This document shows, piece after piece, positions 30,607-39,167 of a stretch of 53,383 bases of DNA. Made by a program: the position numbers and the translations under genes. The DNA is taken from contig WYBS01000136.1 of NCBI GenBank assembly GCA_011525755.1, positions 1 through 53,383 of the forward strand, in the 5' to 3' direction. This DNA is from Planctomycetaceae bacterium. Lineage in GTDB: Bacteria; Planctomycetota; PLA2. Below the pieces are notes generated by a model that had not been told where the DNA came from, ran no database searches, and saw nothing but the letters and a program-made list of their open reading frames with translations. Each line of letters begins with the position of its first letter. The first letter of the stretch is position 1.

Positions 30607-31567
30607 CCCGCCCGCCGCGAGCGTGATCATCGTGGCGCGCGACCGCCGCGACGACCTCGAGGCGGCGCTCGACTCCCTCGCGGCGCAGGAGGGCTCCTTC
30701 GAGGTGATCGTCGTCGACGACGCGTCGCGCGACGGCACGCCCGCGCTGCTCGCCGCGCGGCCGGGGGTGGTCGCGGTCCGCCGCGAGGCGCCCGGCGGCC
30801 CCGGCGTCGCGCGGAACGACGGCGCGAAGCAGGCCCGCGGGCGCGCGCTCGTCTTCCTGGACAGCGACTGCCGCGCCCTGCCGGGCTGGCTCGGGGCGAT
30901 GCTCGCGCCGCTCGGGCGTCCCGAGGTCGGGGCGGTCGGCGGAGCGGAGGTCCTCGATCCCCTGGAGCGTTTCCCGGGGAGGGTCTTCCACTTCGTCCTG
31001 ACATCGCCCCTCACGACGGGGCGCATCCGGGGGGGCTCCGGGGGCCGTGCGGCGAAGTACCGGCCGCGGAGCTACTCCCTCGCGGTGAGGCGTGGCGACT
31101 TCGATCGTGTCGCCGGGTTCGCGCCGATGCGCCACGGCGAGGACATCGACTTCGTGACGCGGATCGCGGCGCTCGGGCTCGATCTCGTCCACGCGCCCGG
31201 CGCGCGCGTGCACCACCGCCGCCGGCGCACGTGGGCGGGGTTCGCGGGGCAGCTCCACGCGATGGGTCGCGCGCGCGCGATGCTCGTCCGCCGGGACCGC
31301 GTCCACATGGAGCCCCTCTACCTCGTACCGCCCGCGGGCCTCCTCGCTGTCGCCGGCGCCGCGGCGACGGCCGCGCTCGTTCCCGCCGCGCGGATCGTCG
31401 CGGCGATCCTCGCGGCCGTGCTCCTCGCCTACCTCCTCGCGATCGGCGTCGCGGCGGTGCGGGCGCTGGGCGCGCTGCGCGCGCTCGCGCTCGGGCCGCT
31501 CGCGTTCCTCGTCCAGCAGGTCGCCTACGGCACGGGCTTCCTGCGCGGGCTCGGGGGGAGGCCGTGA
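30599..31567 (+). CDS. GT2 glycosyltransferase with C-terminal membrane helices
   Basis: 322 residues from GTG 30599, overlapping the preceding stop by 8 nt; the upstream ATG 30557 would overlap far more and adds no domain. GT-A motifs: ASVIIVARDRRDDLEAAL, VIVVDDASRDGTP, FLDSDCRALPGWL (DSD metal site) and HGEDIDFVTRIAALG (ED motif). Two or three hydrophobic segments end the protein. A full G-rich 18-mer at 31029-31046 sits in a surface loop and encodes RGGSGGR. It is part of a four-gene operon; the stop overlaps the next start (GTGA). Confidence 0.9.
   Translation: MSDPPAASVIIVARDRRDDLEAALDSLAAQEGSFEVIVVDDASRDGTPALLAARPGVVAVRREAPGGPGVARNDGAKQARGRALVFLDSDCRALPGWLGAMLAPLGRPEVGAVGGAEVLDPLERFPGRVFHFVLTSPLTTGRIRGGSGGRAAKYRPRSYSLAVRRGDFDRVAGFAPMRHGEDIDFVTRIAALGLDLVHAPGARVHHRRRRTWAGFAGQLHAMGRARAMLVRRDRVHMEPLYLVPPAGLLAVAGAAATAALVPAARIVAAILAAVLLAYLLAIGVAAVRALGALRALALGPLAFLVQQVAYGTGFLRGLGGRP
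31029..31046 (+). repeat. G-rich interspersed element, full 18-mer, in-frame
   Basis: GGGGGGGCTCCGGGGGCC. It encodes GGSGG here, a different frame from the copies in the dehydrogenase and chorismate mutase genes. Confidence 0.92.
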
Positions 31568-33393
31568 GGAGGCGCTACGCCCTGCTCCTCCTGCTCGGCG
31601 TCTCCTTCGCGCTCTACGCGAACGCGCTCGAGGGAGGGTTCATCTTCGACGACCACGCGACGTTCCGGAAGAAGGCGGTGCGGGAGCAGTCGGTCACGGA
31701 GCTCCTCGACGACTACCGGCCGCTCCGCTACATCTCCTACCGGATCGACGAGGGGATCCTCGGGAGCAACGAGCCGTGGGTCTACCACGTCTTCAACACG
31801 CTCTACCACGGGATCACGGCGTTCGCGGTCTTCCTCGTGCTCCGCCGGCTCGCAGGCGGGGGCGCGGCGCTTGCGGGGGCGCTGCTCTTCGCCGCGCACC
31901 CCGTCCAGACCGAGTCGGTCGCGTATCTCTCCGGGCGCCGCGACCTCCTCTCGACGCTCCTCTACCTGCTCGCCCTCCTCGCGTGGATGTCCACGCGAAC
32001 GTCGTGGTTCGAGGTCGGCTTCAAACCGCGCACGCGTTGGCTCCTGCCGGCGCTTGTCCTCTTCGTGCTCGCCTTCTTCACGAAGGAGATGGCCGCGTCC
32101 CTGCCGCTCGTCTGCCTCCTCTTCGACGCGCTGATCGAGCCCGCCCGGGCGCGGCGGAGGCTCCGTGCGACCGTGCTCTGGCCCCGGCTGCTCGCGCGCG
32201 GCCGGCGGATCCTCACGCCCGCGCTCTACGCGGCCGGCGCCGCCGCCGGCCTCGCCGCGGCCGCCTACGTGCTCCTCGGGGGCGCGACCCGGCAGGGCTG
32301 GCACGGCGGATCCTGGGTCTCCAACTACGCGACGTCCGCGGGGCTCGTTTCGCACTATGCGCTACTCCTGCTCTTCCCGCTCCGGCTCCTCGGCGACCAC
32401 TCGTACGACGCGTATCCGCTGAGCCATTCCTTCGTCGAGCCGAAGGTGCTCCTCTCGCTCGCAGGGCTCGCCGCCGGGATCTGGGTCGCGGTTCGCTGCC
32501 GCCGCCGCGCCCCGCTCGTGACGTTCGGCCTCGGCTGGTTCCTCCTCACCCTGCTGCCGGTCCTCCAGATCCGGCCCTTCCACGAGATCGCGGCGGACCA
32601 CTACCTGTACCTCCCGTCGGTCGGGTTCTGCCTCCTCGCGGGCGTCGGCTTCGAGCGGCTCCGCGCGCGCTTCGGCCGCCCCGCGGCGTGGGCGGCGCTC
32701 GGGATCGTCCTCGTCGCGTTCTCCGTGCGCACGGTGATCCGGAATCGCGACTGGCGCGACGAGGAGGCGTTCTGGAAGGCCACGCTCGCGACGGCGCCGC
32801 GCTGCGCCCGCGCGAGCCTGAACCTCGGGTCGATCTACGCCGGGCGCGCGAAGGCCGAGAAGGATCCCGCCGCGAGAAGCGCCCTCTTCAACACGGCGGC
32901 GCACTTCATGCGCAGGGCGGTGGAGATCCGGCCCTCCTACGCCTTCGCCCGCGTCAGCCTCGGGGGCGTGTACCGCGAGCTCGGCGACCGGGAGGCGGCG
33001 CGCCGCGAGTGGGAGGAGGCCCTGCGCATCGTCGAGGGGATGGAGTGGCCCGCCGTGCATCCCGGCCACATCTACCTCCTGCTCGACCGGTTCGACGAGG
33101 CCGCCGCGGCCTTCGCGGAGCTGCTCGCGAGCGGCCATCGGCAGGCGACCGCTCTCAGCGGCCTCCTGAACTCCCACAAGACGCTCGGCAACATCGCGGT
33201 CGCAGGGGGCCGGCGCGCGGACGCGCTCCCCCACTTCCGGAAGGCGCTCGAGGCGGCGGAGCGCCTGCTCCTGACGAGACCGGACGACCGGGGCCTCCTC
33301 CAGGAGACCGCGGCCCTCGCCCGCGAGTGCGGCGATCGCCGCCGGGAGGCGGAGCTCCGGGCGCGCCTCCGGCGCCTCGGCCCCGCGCGCTGA
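31564..33393 (+). CDS. TMTC-like multi-pass membrane glycosyltransferase with TPR tail
   Basis: 609 residues. About ten membrane helices fill residues 1-390; the first outer loop has FIFDDHATF (the DD-type acidic site of GT-C transferases) and the loop ESVAYLSGRRDLLSTLLYLLALL typical of TMTC-like proteins. Residues about 420-609 form TPR-like helical repeats (ASLNLGSIYAG, AFARVSLGGVYRELGDREAARREWEEAL). Family role: O-mannosyl- or other transfer from a lipid-linked sugar to proteins. The start GTG overlaps the previous stop by 4 nt. The neighbouring DPM1/GtrB-like enzyme would provide its lipid-linked donor (inference). Confidence 0.88.
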   Translation: MRRRYALLLLLGVSFALYANALEGGFIFDDHATFRKKAVREQSVTELLDDYRPLRYISYRIDEGILGSNEPWVYHVFNTLYHGITAFAVFLVLRRLAGGGAALAGALLFAAHPVQTESVAYLSGRRDLLSTLLYLLALLAWMSTRTSWFEVGFKPRTRWLLPALVLFVLAFFTKEMAASLPLVCLLFDALIEPARARRRLRATVLWPRLLARGRRILTPALYAAGAAAGLAAAAYVLLGGATRQGWHGGSWVSNYATSAGLVSHYALLLLFPLRLLGDHSYDAYPLSHSFVEPKVLLSLAGLAAGIWVAVRCRRRAPLVTFGLGWFLLTLLPVLQIRPFHEIAADHYLYLPSVGFCLLAGVGFERLRARFGRPAAWAALGIVLVAFSVRTVIRNRDWRDEEAFWKATLATAPRCARASLNLGSIYAGRAKAEKDPAARSALFNTAAHFMRRAVEIRPSYAFARVSLGGVYRELGDREAARREWEEALRIVEGMEWPAVHPGHIYLLLDRFDEAAAAFAELLASGHRQATALSGLLNSHKTLGNIAVAGGRRADALPHFRKALEAAERLLLTRPDDRGLLQETAALARECGDRRREAELRARLRRLGPAR

Positions 33394-34280
33394 TGGATCT
33401 CACGGTCGTCGTCCCCGCGTTCAACGAGAGGCACGCGATCGGACGCTGCCTCGACGGCCTCCGCCGCCAGACGCCGGCGCCGCTCGACCTGATCGTTGCC
33501 GACGACGGCTCGACGGACGGCACGCCGGACGAGGTCGCCGCGCGTTTCCCGGGGGTGCGCGTGCTCCGGCTCCCCCACCGCGGCAGCGCGGCCGCGCGGA
33601 TCGCGGCGATCGCGGCGGCCCGCGGGGAGCGGATCGCATTCCTCGACGCCGATTGCGTGCCGGATCCCGGCTGGGTGGACGCGGCGCGGAAGGGCGAAGG
33701 GATCGTGATGGGCCGCGTGCGGTCCGAGCCGACCTTCCGCGCGCGTCTCGTCGCCCTTCTGGACTTCGGCGAGTTCCTCGGCGAGAGCGTCCTCGAGCTC
33801 CGCAACTTCGCGCTCCTGAACGTCGCCGGCCCGGCGGAGCTCTTCCGCAGCATTCCGCTGCCGGACGTGCCGCACAGCCACGACCGCCTCTGGGCCGCGC
33901 GGCTCGCGCGCGAAGGACACCGCATCCGCTACGAGCCGCTCCAGTCGGTGCTCCACGCGCCGCGGCTCGACGCGTTCTGGCGCCGCCGCGCGAGCTACGC
34001 GCGCCGGTTCATCGCCGCGCGAAGGGCCGACCCCGCGCTGCCGGGCGGCCGCCTGCTGCGCCTCGGACCCCTTGCCGCGCCGCTGCTCGCCGGCGGCCGG
34101 CTCTGGCGCGACCTCGGGAGGCTCGTGCGGTCGCGCCGCGCCCTCGGGATCGGCCCCGGCCTGCCGGTCTACGCGGCGGCGCTCGCCGGCTGCCGGGCGG
34201 TCGACATGGCCGTGTTCGCAAGGGCCGCGCTGGGTCGGGAGGGGGCGCGAGGGAGGGGCCCGGGCACCGCCTGCCCGTAG
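33393..34280 (+). CDS. Glycosyltransferase family 2
   Basis: 295 residues. The GT-A domain begins at once: VVVPAFNERHAIGRCLDGLRRQ, LIVADDGSTDGTP and FLDADCVPDPGWV (DAD metal site). The acceptor side has PDVPHSHDRLWAARLAREGHRIRYEP. A weakly hydrophobic C-terminus with an Arg-rich stretch may associate with the membrane. The start shares a base with the preceding stop (TGATG). It is the last gene of the plus-strand glycosylation operon and converges on the Lgt-like gene 23 nt away; no clear terminator hairpin is seen there. Confidence 0.9.
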   Translation: MDLTVVVPAFNERHAIGRCLDGLRRQTPAPLDLIVADDGSTDGTPDEVAARFPGVRVLRLPHRGSAAARIAAIAAARGERIAFLDADCVPDPGWVDAARKGEGIVMGRVRSEPTFRARLVALLDFGEFLGESVLELRNFALLNVAGPAELFRSIPLPDVPHSHDRLWAARLAREGHRIRYEPLQSVLHAPRLDAFWRRRASYARRFIAARRADPALPGGRLLRLGPLAAPLLAGGRLWRDLGRLVRSRRALGIGPGLPVYAAALAGCRAVDMAVFARAALGREGARGRGPGTACP

Positions 34281-34303
34281 AGCGCCTTGGCGCGTCGAGC
34301 ACG

Positions 34304-34990
34304 CTACCCCGTGCCCGGCGACGCGCGGCCCCGACGCAGGATCCCCGGCCGCGAGCTCGCGTAGAGGCTCCGGCGAAGGGCGAGGACCGCGACGCAGACG
34401 GCCACGACCGCCGCGGCGATCCACTGGTGGATCGTGAGGCCGAGGGCGGCCGGGACGTGGTTGCCGCGGAGCGGCTCCAGCGCTAACCGCAGGGCCCCGT
34501 AGCCGACGCCGAACGCGAGGAACGCCTCGCCCGGGACGCGCCGATGCCGCCTCGCGAGGGCCACGAAGCCCGCGAGCAGGAGCGCGCCGATCGACTCGTA
34601 GAGCTGCGCCGGATGGCGGCCGCCGACGGCCCACGGCAGGGAGGTCGGCGTCCCGCGGCAGCAGCCCTCGAGGAAGCACCCGACACGGCCGAGAGCGATC
34701 CCGAGCGGCAATCCCGGCGCGAACGTGTCGCCCACCCGGCCGAGCGCGATCTTCCGCGACGCGGCGTACGCGATTCCCGCTCCCACGCCCGCGAGGAGCG
34801 CGCCGAAGAGCCCCCGGCTCCCCCCCGGCCCCCCTCCCATCCATCCGAAGAGCGAGGCGCCCGCGAGCCCGGAGGCGACCACGAGCGGCGCCATCCGGTC
34901 GACATGGAGAGGATCGATCTCCGCCCACCGGCGCGCGATCCACCAGCCGGCCACGAGCGCCGCGAGGAGGAGCGCGCCGTACGCGGTCAT
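34304..34990 (-). CDS. Prolipoprotein diacylglyceryl transferase (Lgt)-like protein
   Basis: 228 residues, shorter than typical Lgt (about 260-300), with about seven membrane helices. Lgt-like signatures are GIALGRVGCFLEGCCRGTPTSLPWAV, HPAQLYESIGALLLAG and FGVGYGALRLALEPLRGNH...LTIHQW. The R-x-G-x-F-L core is kept, but the classical HGGL motif near the N-terminus is not seen, so it may be a divergent paralogue with another diacylglyceryl acceptor. A G-rich variant at 34811-34834 encodes GGGPGGSRG between two helices. The start overlaps the upstream gene by ATGA. The many lipoproteins in the window would need a Lgt, but this need not be the only one. Confidence 0.82.
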   Translation of the reverse strand: MTAYGALLLAALVAGWWIARRWAEIDPLHVDRMAPLVVASGLAGASLFGWMGGGPGGSRGLFGALLAGVGAGIAYAASRKIALGRVGDTFAPGLPLGIALGRVGCFLEGCCRGTPTSLPWAVGGRHPAQLYESIGALLLAGFVALARRHRRVPGEAFLAFGVGYGALRLALEPLRGNHVPAALGLTIHQWIAAAVVAVCVAVLALRRSLYASSRPGILRRGRASPGTG

Positions 34991-35646
34991 CCGGTCACGG
35001 TCTCGAAGAGGATCCGGAAGAGCGCCTTCTCCGTCGCGCGCCGGTAGGTGACCGTGACGGAGTAGAGCTTCGGGTTTTTCGCGTGCTCCGCGAGGACCCG
35101 GGCGAGGAGCGCCGTCGCCTCCCCCGCGGTCGGGATCATCGCGCCCTCCGCGGGAGGCTCGTACGACACGTGGCCGGGGAGCGCCCGGAGCGGCGCGAGC
35201 GCGTCGAAGCCCGGGTCGACCCCCTTCGCGGCGACCTTCGTCCCGTCCTCCGAGAGCTCCACCGCCGCGATGAAGAGACCGGGGATCTTCCCGTCCGCGA
35301 CGGCCTCGCGCGCGTAGAGCGGCTCCGCCGTCACGAACCTGACGCCCCCGATCGTCGTGAGCCACGCCTTGTAGAGCCCTTCGCTCTCGATCCTCGCGCC
35401 GCCCCCCGTGCGGTCGATCTTCACGGAGCGCATCACGTACGCGCGGCCGTCGAAGGGCAGCATCACGACGACGTCGCCGTCCGATCCGTCCTCGTTGACC
35501 TCGACCCAGACGCCCGCGAGCTTCCCGTCGACGTTGCTCCTCTCCGGGTCGCCGGCGCCGACGGGCAGGCACGCGTCGAGGAAAAGCACGGCCGCCGCGA
35601 GCGGCAGCGAGAGGAGAAGGGGCAGGAACCACGGGCGGGACGCCAT
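34987..35646 (-). CDS. Small exported protein of unknown function beside the Lgt-like gene
   Basis: 219 residues with an N-terminal hydrophobic signal (WFLPLLLSLPLAAAVLFLDAC); the Cys after FLDA is not a canonical lipobox. The mature part is a mixed alpha/beta domain (LAGVWVEVNEDGSDGDVVVMLPFDGRAYVMRSVKID, GGVRFVTAEPLYA). No family is recognised. GGAGG precedes ATG 35646. It is directly coupled to the Lgt-like gene through ATGA, so the two products probably act in the same process. Confidence 0.8.
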   Translation of the reverse strand: MASRPWFLPLLLSLPLAAAVLFLDACLPVGAGDPERSNVDGKLAGVWVEVNEDGSDGDVVVMLPFDGRAYVMRSVKIDRTGGGARIESEGLYKAWLTTIGGVRFVTAEPLYAREAVADGKIPGLFIAAVELSEDGTKVAAKGVDPGFDALAPLRALPGHVSYEPPAEGAMIPTAGEATALLARVLAEHAKNPKLYSVTVTYRRATEKALFRILFETVTG

Positions 35647-35698
35647 GGCACACCTCCGCGACCATCATCCCCCCGCCCCCACGGAAGCGGGCCGGCCC

Positions 35699-36931
35699 CT
35701 ACCCGCCTCCTCCTTCCCGGGGCCCATCCGCCACCATGAGCGGCAGGGGAGTGTCCGCCGGGCCGGCGAGCCGCAGGAAGAAGTGGCCGATCCCCGCGAG
35801 ACCGAGCATGTACGACGAGTCGTAGCCTTCCGTGGCGAGCGCGAACCCGTCGCCCTCGGGCGCGAGGAGCGCCGTCGCCCAGAGGCGCGCCTCGGCGAGG
35901 AGCGCCTCGTCCCCCGTCAGGACGTACGCCTCGAGGAGCAGTTCCGCGTTGCCCGCGACGCCGTGGCACTGGCAGCCGCCGGAGCGCGCCGTCCGCCCGC
36001 GGCGTTTCGTCGTCACGAGGCACCGTTCGAGCGCGGGCCGGAAGGCCTCCTTCCCCGCGCGGACGAGCTCGGCGAAGAGGAGCCCGTTCCCCGGCGGCCC
36101 GTGGCACCACTGGATGCGGATCGCGTCGCCCTCGATCGGCGGCACCGTGCGGTGCCAGATCCAGCCGTCGCGGCCGTCGGGCATGGCGTTCCGCGCGACG
36201 AAGCGCGCGGCCCTCTCCGCGAGGTCGAGGAACCGGGCGTCTCCGGTCGCCTGCGCGAGCTTCAGGAGGAAGTAGCCGATGCCCGCGGCGCCGTGCGAGA
36301 AGCCGGTGAAGATCCGGGACGTCTCGTCGTCGTCCACGCGCCAGCATACGGTGCGGTCGACCGCGATCGCGCGCGTCGCGAGCCAGTCGCCGAGGCGGAT
36401 CGCGGCATCGAGATCCTCCTTCCCGCCCGTCGCCGCGTGGAGGTTCAGCCGGAAGATGCCGATCCCCGCGGCGCCGCGGATCACGTCCGTCGCCTTCGGG
36501 TCCGCGAGCCCCTTCGCGCACGCGCGCGCCCGCGCGAGGAACGCCTCGTCGCCGCTCGCCCGGTGGAGCTCGAGGCACGCCTGCCCGACCCCCGCGCGGC
36601 CGGTGTGGAGCCCAGGGTCGTCGCCCATCGCGGCGACCGCGCGGTCGATCGCGGCGCGCGCGGCGTCGAGCCACTCCTTCTTCCCGGTCGCGCGGTAGAT
36701 CCCGGCGTGGAGGATCGCGACGCCCGCTTCGCCCGAGTAGACCGAGGGGTCGTCGCCCGGCTTCCGGGCGAGGATCGCGCGTCCCGCCTCCTCGGCGAAC
36801 GCGATGCATCTCGCGGGGTCGCGAAGAAGGTCCGCGGCGGCCGGGTGCACCGGGTTCGTCTCCTCCGCGCCCGCGGCCGTGAACGCGAGGAGGAGGAGCG
36901 GCAGATGCCGAGGGGGTCCGGGGGCCGTCAC
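35699..36931 (-). CDS. Exported LanC-like (lanthionine-cyclase-fold) protein
   Basis: 410 residues. A signal peptide (HLPLLLLAFTAAGA) is followed by repeated alpha-hairpins of an (alpha/alpha) barrel. The LanC signatures are all present: SGEAGVAILHAG, GRAGVGQACLEL, GFSHGAAGIGYFLLKLA, WCHGPPGNGLL and CQCHGVAGNAELLLEAY. The zinc ligands of LanC enzymes correspond to C276, C322 and H323. Known LanC and LanC-like proteins act in the cytoplasm, so an exported one is odd. No lanthipeptide precursor or LanB/LanM gene is nearby. It may be a zinc-dependent enzyme on another periplasmic thiol or glycan substrate (inference). GTG 36931 overlaps the hydrolase stop; a G-rich variant encodes APGPP right after the start. 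Confidence 0.88.
   Translation of the reverse strand: MTAPGPPRHLPLLLLAFTAAGAEETNPVHPAAADLLRDPARCIAFAEEAGRAILARKPGDDPSVYSGEAGVAILHAGIYRATGKKEWLDAARAAIDRAVAAMGDDPGLHTGRAGVGQACLELHRASGDEAFLARARACAKGLADPKATDVIRGAAGIGIFRLNLHAATGGKEDLDAAIRLGDWLATRAIAVDRTVCWRVDDDETSRIFTGFSHGAAGIGYFLLKLAQATGDARFLDLAERAARFVARNAMPDGRDGWIWHRTVPPIEGDAIRIQWCHGPPGNGLLFAELVRAGKEAFRPALERCLVTTKRRGRTARSGGCQCHGVAGNAELLLEAYVLTGDEALLAEARLWATALLAPEGDGFALATEGYDSSYMLGLAGIGHFFLRLAGPADTPLPLMVADGPREGGGG
36912..36926 (+). repeat. G-rich element, TCC variant, at the LanC-like start
   Basis: GGGGGTCCGGGGGCC, one base shorter in the spacer than the common form. It encodes APGPP at residues 3-7 of the LanC-like protein. Confidence 0.7.
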
Positions 36932-38199
36932 GGCGCCTTCAGCTCGAGGGCGGCCTCGAACGTCTCCTTCCAGTCCGTCTTGTCGTAGACGAGGTCGAGC
37001 ATCGTCGCGAGGCTCCGGTCCACGACGCCCTCGAAGACCGTCCTGCCGTTCCAGACGACCGCCACGGGCTTGCCGAGGTCCGTCATCTCCGAAGCGAGGC
37101 AGAGGGTGATGCGCGCGACGCCCTCCGAGAAGAGGCGCACCGTCTGCCCGTCGATCTCGCCGTCGATCCCGGCCTTCGGCGGCTGCCCCGCCTTGCCCGT
37201 GCCCTCGTCGTCGAGCTTGTCGATCCGGATCCAGTAGCACCACCCGTCCTTCGCCGTCTGGAGGCTCTTGCTCACGCGTCGCGGGTAGCGCTCGCGCGGA
37301 CGCTCCTTGAGCCATTCGAGCGCGACGGGCAGCTGGTTCCAGACGTTGCCGTCATGGCCCGCGTTCGGGAGCTCGCGGTAGCGCACGTTCACGCCGATCC
37401 GCGCGAGGTTCACGCATGTCTCGCGCGGCTGCGCGACCGGGCAGACGGCGTCCTTCGCGCCGTGGAGGACGTAGACGGGAAGCGCGAGGAGGTTGGCGTG
37501 GAGCCCCTTCACCTCCCGGGTGACCGCGCTCATCGGCGCGATCCCCGCGAACCGGTCGGCGCGGCAGCAGCCGAGCTCCCACGCCCAGAACCCGGTCTGC
37601 GAGAGGCCCGTCACGTAGATCCGGTCCGGGTCGAAGTGGTAGCGCGCCGCGAGGTCCCTGAACATCCTCTGGAAGATGAGGTTCCCCTCCTCCTCCGGGA
37701 GGCCGCGGGCGTCGGGGCCGATCTGCTCGACGATCTCCGTGCGGACGACGAGCCAGTCGCGGCAGCCGGCGGCGTCCGCGAGGTTCCGGTAGAAGTCGAG
37801 GCCCTTGAGCTTCTCCTCGAGCTCCATCTTCGACCACGATCCGTGGCCCGGGTCGAGGAGGAGCGGGCTTCCCTTGTCCGGGTCGTAGCCCGAAGGGGCA
37901 TGTACCGCATATCCGTACGCATCCCCGTCGTGCTCGAACGCGTACCCCCCCGCCGCCCCCCCGATTCTCACGAGGCCCTTCGTCTCCGCGGCATCGCGCG
38001 GATAGAGCGGCCCCTTCCGGATCGCCTGTTCGACCTCCTCGAGCGTCCCGCCGCCGTCGCCGAGCGCGTCGATGAGACTCTTCCGCTCCGCGTCCTTCGG
38101 CTCCGCGAGGATCGCGTGCAGCGCGGTGCGGATCCGCTTCTCGTCGGGCGCCGCGAGCGCGGCCGTCGCGAGGAGGAGGAGAACGGGCGCGCGACTCAC
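36928..38199 (-). CDS. Secreted alpha/beta hydrolase (PHB depolymerase/esterase-like)
   Basis: 423 residues from GTG 38199. A signal peptide (RAPVLLLLATAALA) precedes a helical segment of about 60 residues, then an alpha/beta-hydrolase domain with the nucleophile elbow GLSQTGFWAWELG (Ser), an acid-containing strand VYVLHGAKDAVCPV (Asp) and a His in LPNAGHDGNVWNQL. A C-terminal beta-rich part of about 130 residues (WCYWIRIDKLDDEGTGKAG, VRLFSEGVARITLCLAS) is typical of predicted poly(3-hydroxybutyrate) depolymerase-like or dienelactone-type enzymes of heterotrophs. The probable role is extracellular ester hydrolysis. Both ends overlap neighbours by GTGA, so the three secreted proteins form one operon. 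Confidence 0.87.
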   Translation of the reverse strand: MSRAPVLLLLATAALAAPDEKRIRTALHAILAEPKDAERKSLIDALGDGGGTLEEVEQAIRKGPLYPRDAAETKGLVRIGGAAGGYAFEHDGDAYGYAVHAPSGYDPDKGSPLLLDPGHGSWSKMELEEKLKGLDFYRNLADAAGCRDWLVVRTEIVEQIGPDARGLPEEEGNLIFQRMFRDLAARYHFDPDRIYVTGLSQTGFWAWELGCCRADRFAGIAPMSAVTREVKGLHANLLALPVYVLHGAKDAVCPVAQPRETCVNLARIGVNVRYRELPNAGHDGNVWNQLPVALEWLKERPRERYPRRVSKSLQTAKDGWCYWIRIDKLDDEGTGKAGQPPKAGIDGEIDGQTVRLFSEGVARITLCLASEMTDLGKPVAVVWNGRTVFEGVVDRSLATMLDLVYDKTDWKETFEAALELKAP

Positions 38200-39113
38200 T
38201 CGATCCTCACCTCGTCGAACCACACGTCGCCGGGACCGCGCATCGCGAGGACGATGCGGAGTCGCTTCGCGCCGGCGGGGAGATCGAGCGGGAGGGAGAG
38301 CTCGCCCTCCGGCTCCGCGCGCGCGCATGCGACGAGCGCGCCGTCCTGCGTCTCGGCCACGAGCGCCACGCACGCGGTCGCGCCTTCCGCGCGCGCGCGG
38401 CACTTGAGCGCGACCTTCTTCGCCCGCGTCGGCAGCGTGACGACCTGCTCGACTCCCTGCTCGGGGTAGAGCCGTTGCCCGTCGCGCGAGAGGCGCAGTT
38501 CCTTCTTGTCGAGCGCGACCTTCAGGCCGTCCGGGCCGGGGAGCGTCGCCCAGCCCTCCTTCGACCTGTCGAAGTCGCCGTTCCTGAGCCCGGACTTGCC
38601 CTTCGGCGCCGGCTCCGGCCCCGGCGCGCCCGCGATCGTGACGCTCGCGTCGTCGAGCCAGAGATCTCCCTTCCCGAAGAGCCGTACGAGGATCCGCCCG
38701 CCCTTCGCGGGCCCCGGGATCCCGATCGTCTTCTCGAAGGTCTTCCACTTCGCGCCGGGATCCCCGTCGAGCACCGTCTCCTCGGCCGAGGAGTTGCCCG
38801 CGTCGTCCCAGACGATGAAGAGGATCTGCGTCCTAAAGAGCTTTCTCCCCTTCGCGCGGATCGAGAAGGCGAGCTTCCCCTCCGCGACGCCGTCGAGCGC
38901 GTAGTCGGTCCAGATCATCGCGGGGCGATCGGGGGAGTCCACGGCCTTCGAGACGTGGAGCGCTTCCTTCTCGACCTCCCGCTTGTCGCCCGCGCCGAGC
39001 TGGAAGAAGACCCAGCCGTCGACGCCCTTCCGGAAGCCCCCGTTCGGGAGAAGGTTCCCGTCCTCCGCCGCGACGAGGAGCGCCGGGACGAGGAGGAGAA
39101 TCGCCGTCCGCAT
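38196..39113 (-). CDS. Secreted protein with two carbohydrate-binding-like (CBM4/9-type) domains
   Basis: 305 residues. A signal peptide (RTAILLLVPALLVAA) leads into two similar jelly-roll domains, each starting with an N-G-G/N-G-D-F motif and ending with a D-W-F/L-D-x-V motif: NLLPNGGFRKGVDGWVFFQ ... DLWLDDASVTI (about 20-150) and LRNGDFDRSKEGWATLP ... DVWFDEVRIE (about 165-305). This is the pattern of CBM4/9-like galactose-binding-fold modules. It has no catalytic domain; it may bring the hydrolase and the LanC-like protein to a polymer. It is the first gene of the operon and is divergent from the CRL-PDZ gene, with a 54-nt spacer. Confidence 0.87.
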   Translation of the reverse strand: MRTAILLLVPALLVAAEDGNLLPNGGFRKGVDGWVFFQLGAGDKREVEKEALHVSKAVDSPDRPAMIWTDYALDGVAEGKLAFSIRAKGRKLFRTQILFIVWDDAGNSSAEETVLDGDPGAKWKTFEKTIGIPGPAKGGRILVRLFGKGDLWLDDASVTIAGAPGPEPAPKGKSGLRNGDFDRSKEGWATLPGPDGLKVALDKKELRLSRDGQRLYPEQGVEQVVTLPTRAKKVALKCRARAEGATACVALVAETQDGALVACARAEPEGELSLPLDLPAGAKRLRIVLAMRGPGDVWFDEVRIE

Positions 39114-39155
39114 GCTCGCCGCATTGTTCCACACGACCTTGGGAACGTAGGGCGG

Positions 39156-39161
39156 TAGACT
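39156..39161 (+). promoter_or_regulatory. Candidate -10 box of the CRL-PDZ gene
   Basis: TAGACT ends 6 nt before ATG 39168. There is little space for a leader, although CGGGGA could act as a weak Shine-Dalgarno site. Confidence 0.35.
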
Positions 39162-39167
39162 CGGGGA

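Noticed and set aside
35699-36931. Lanthipeptide biosynthetic cluster
   Set aside because: There is no precursor peptide, LanB/LanM or dedicated transporter near the LanC-like gene, and the protein has an export signal.
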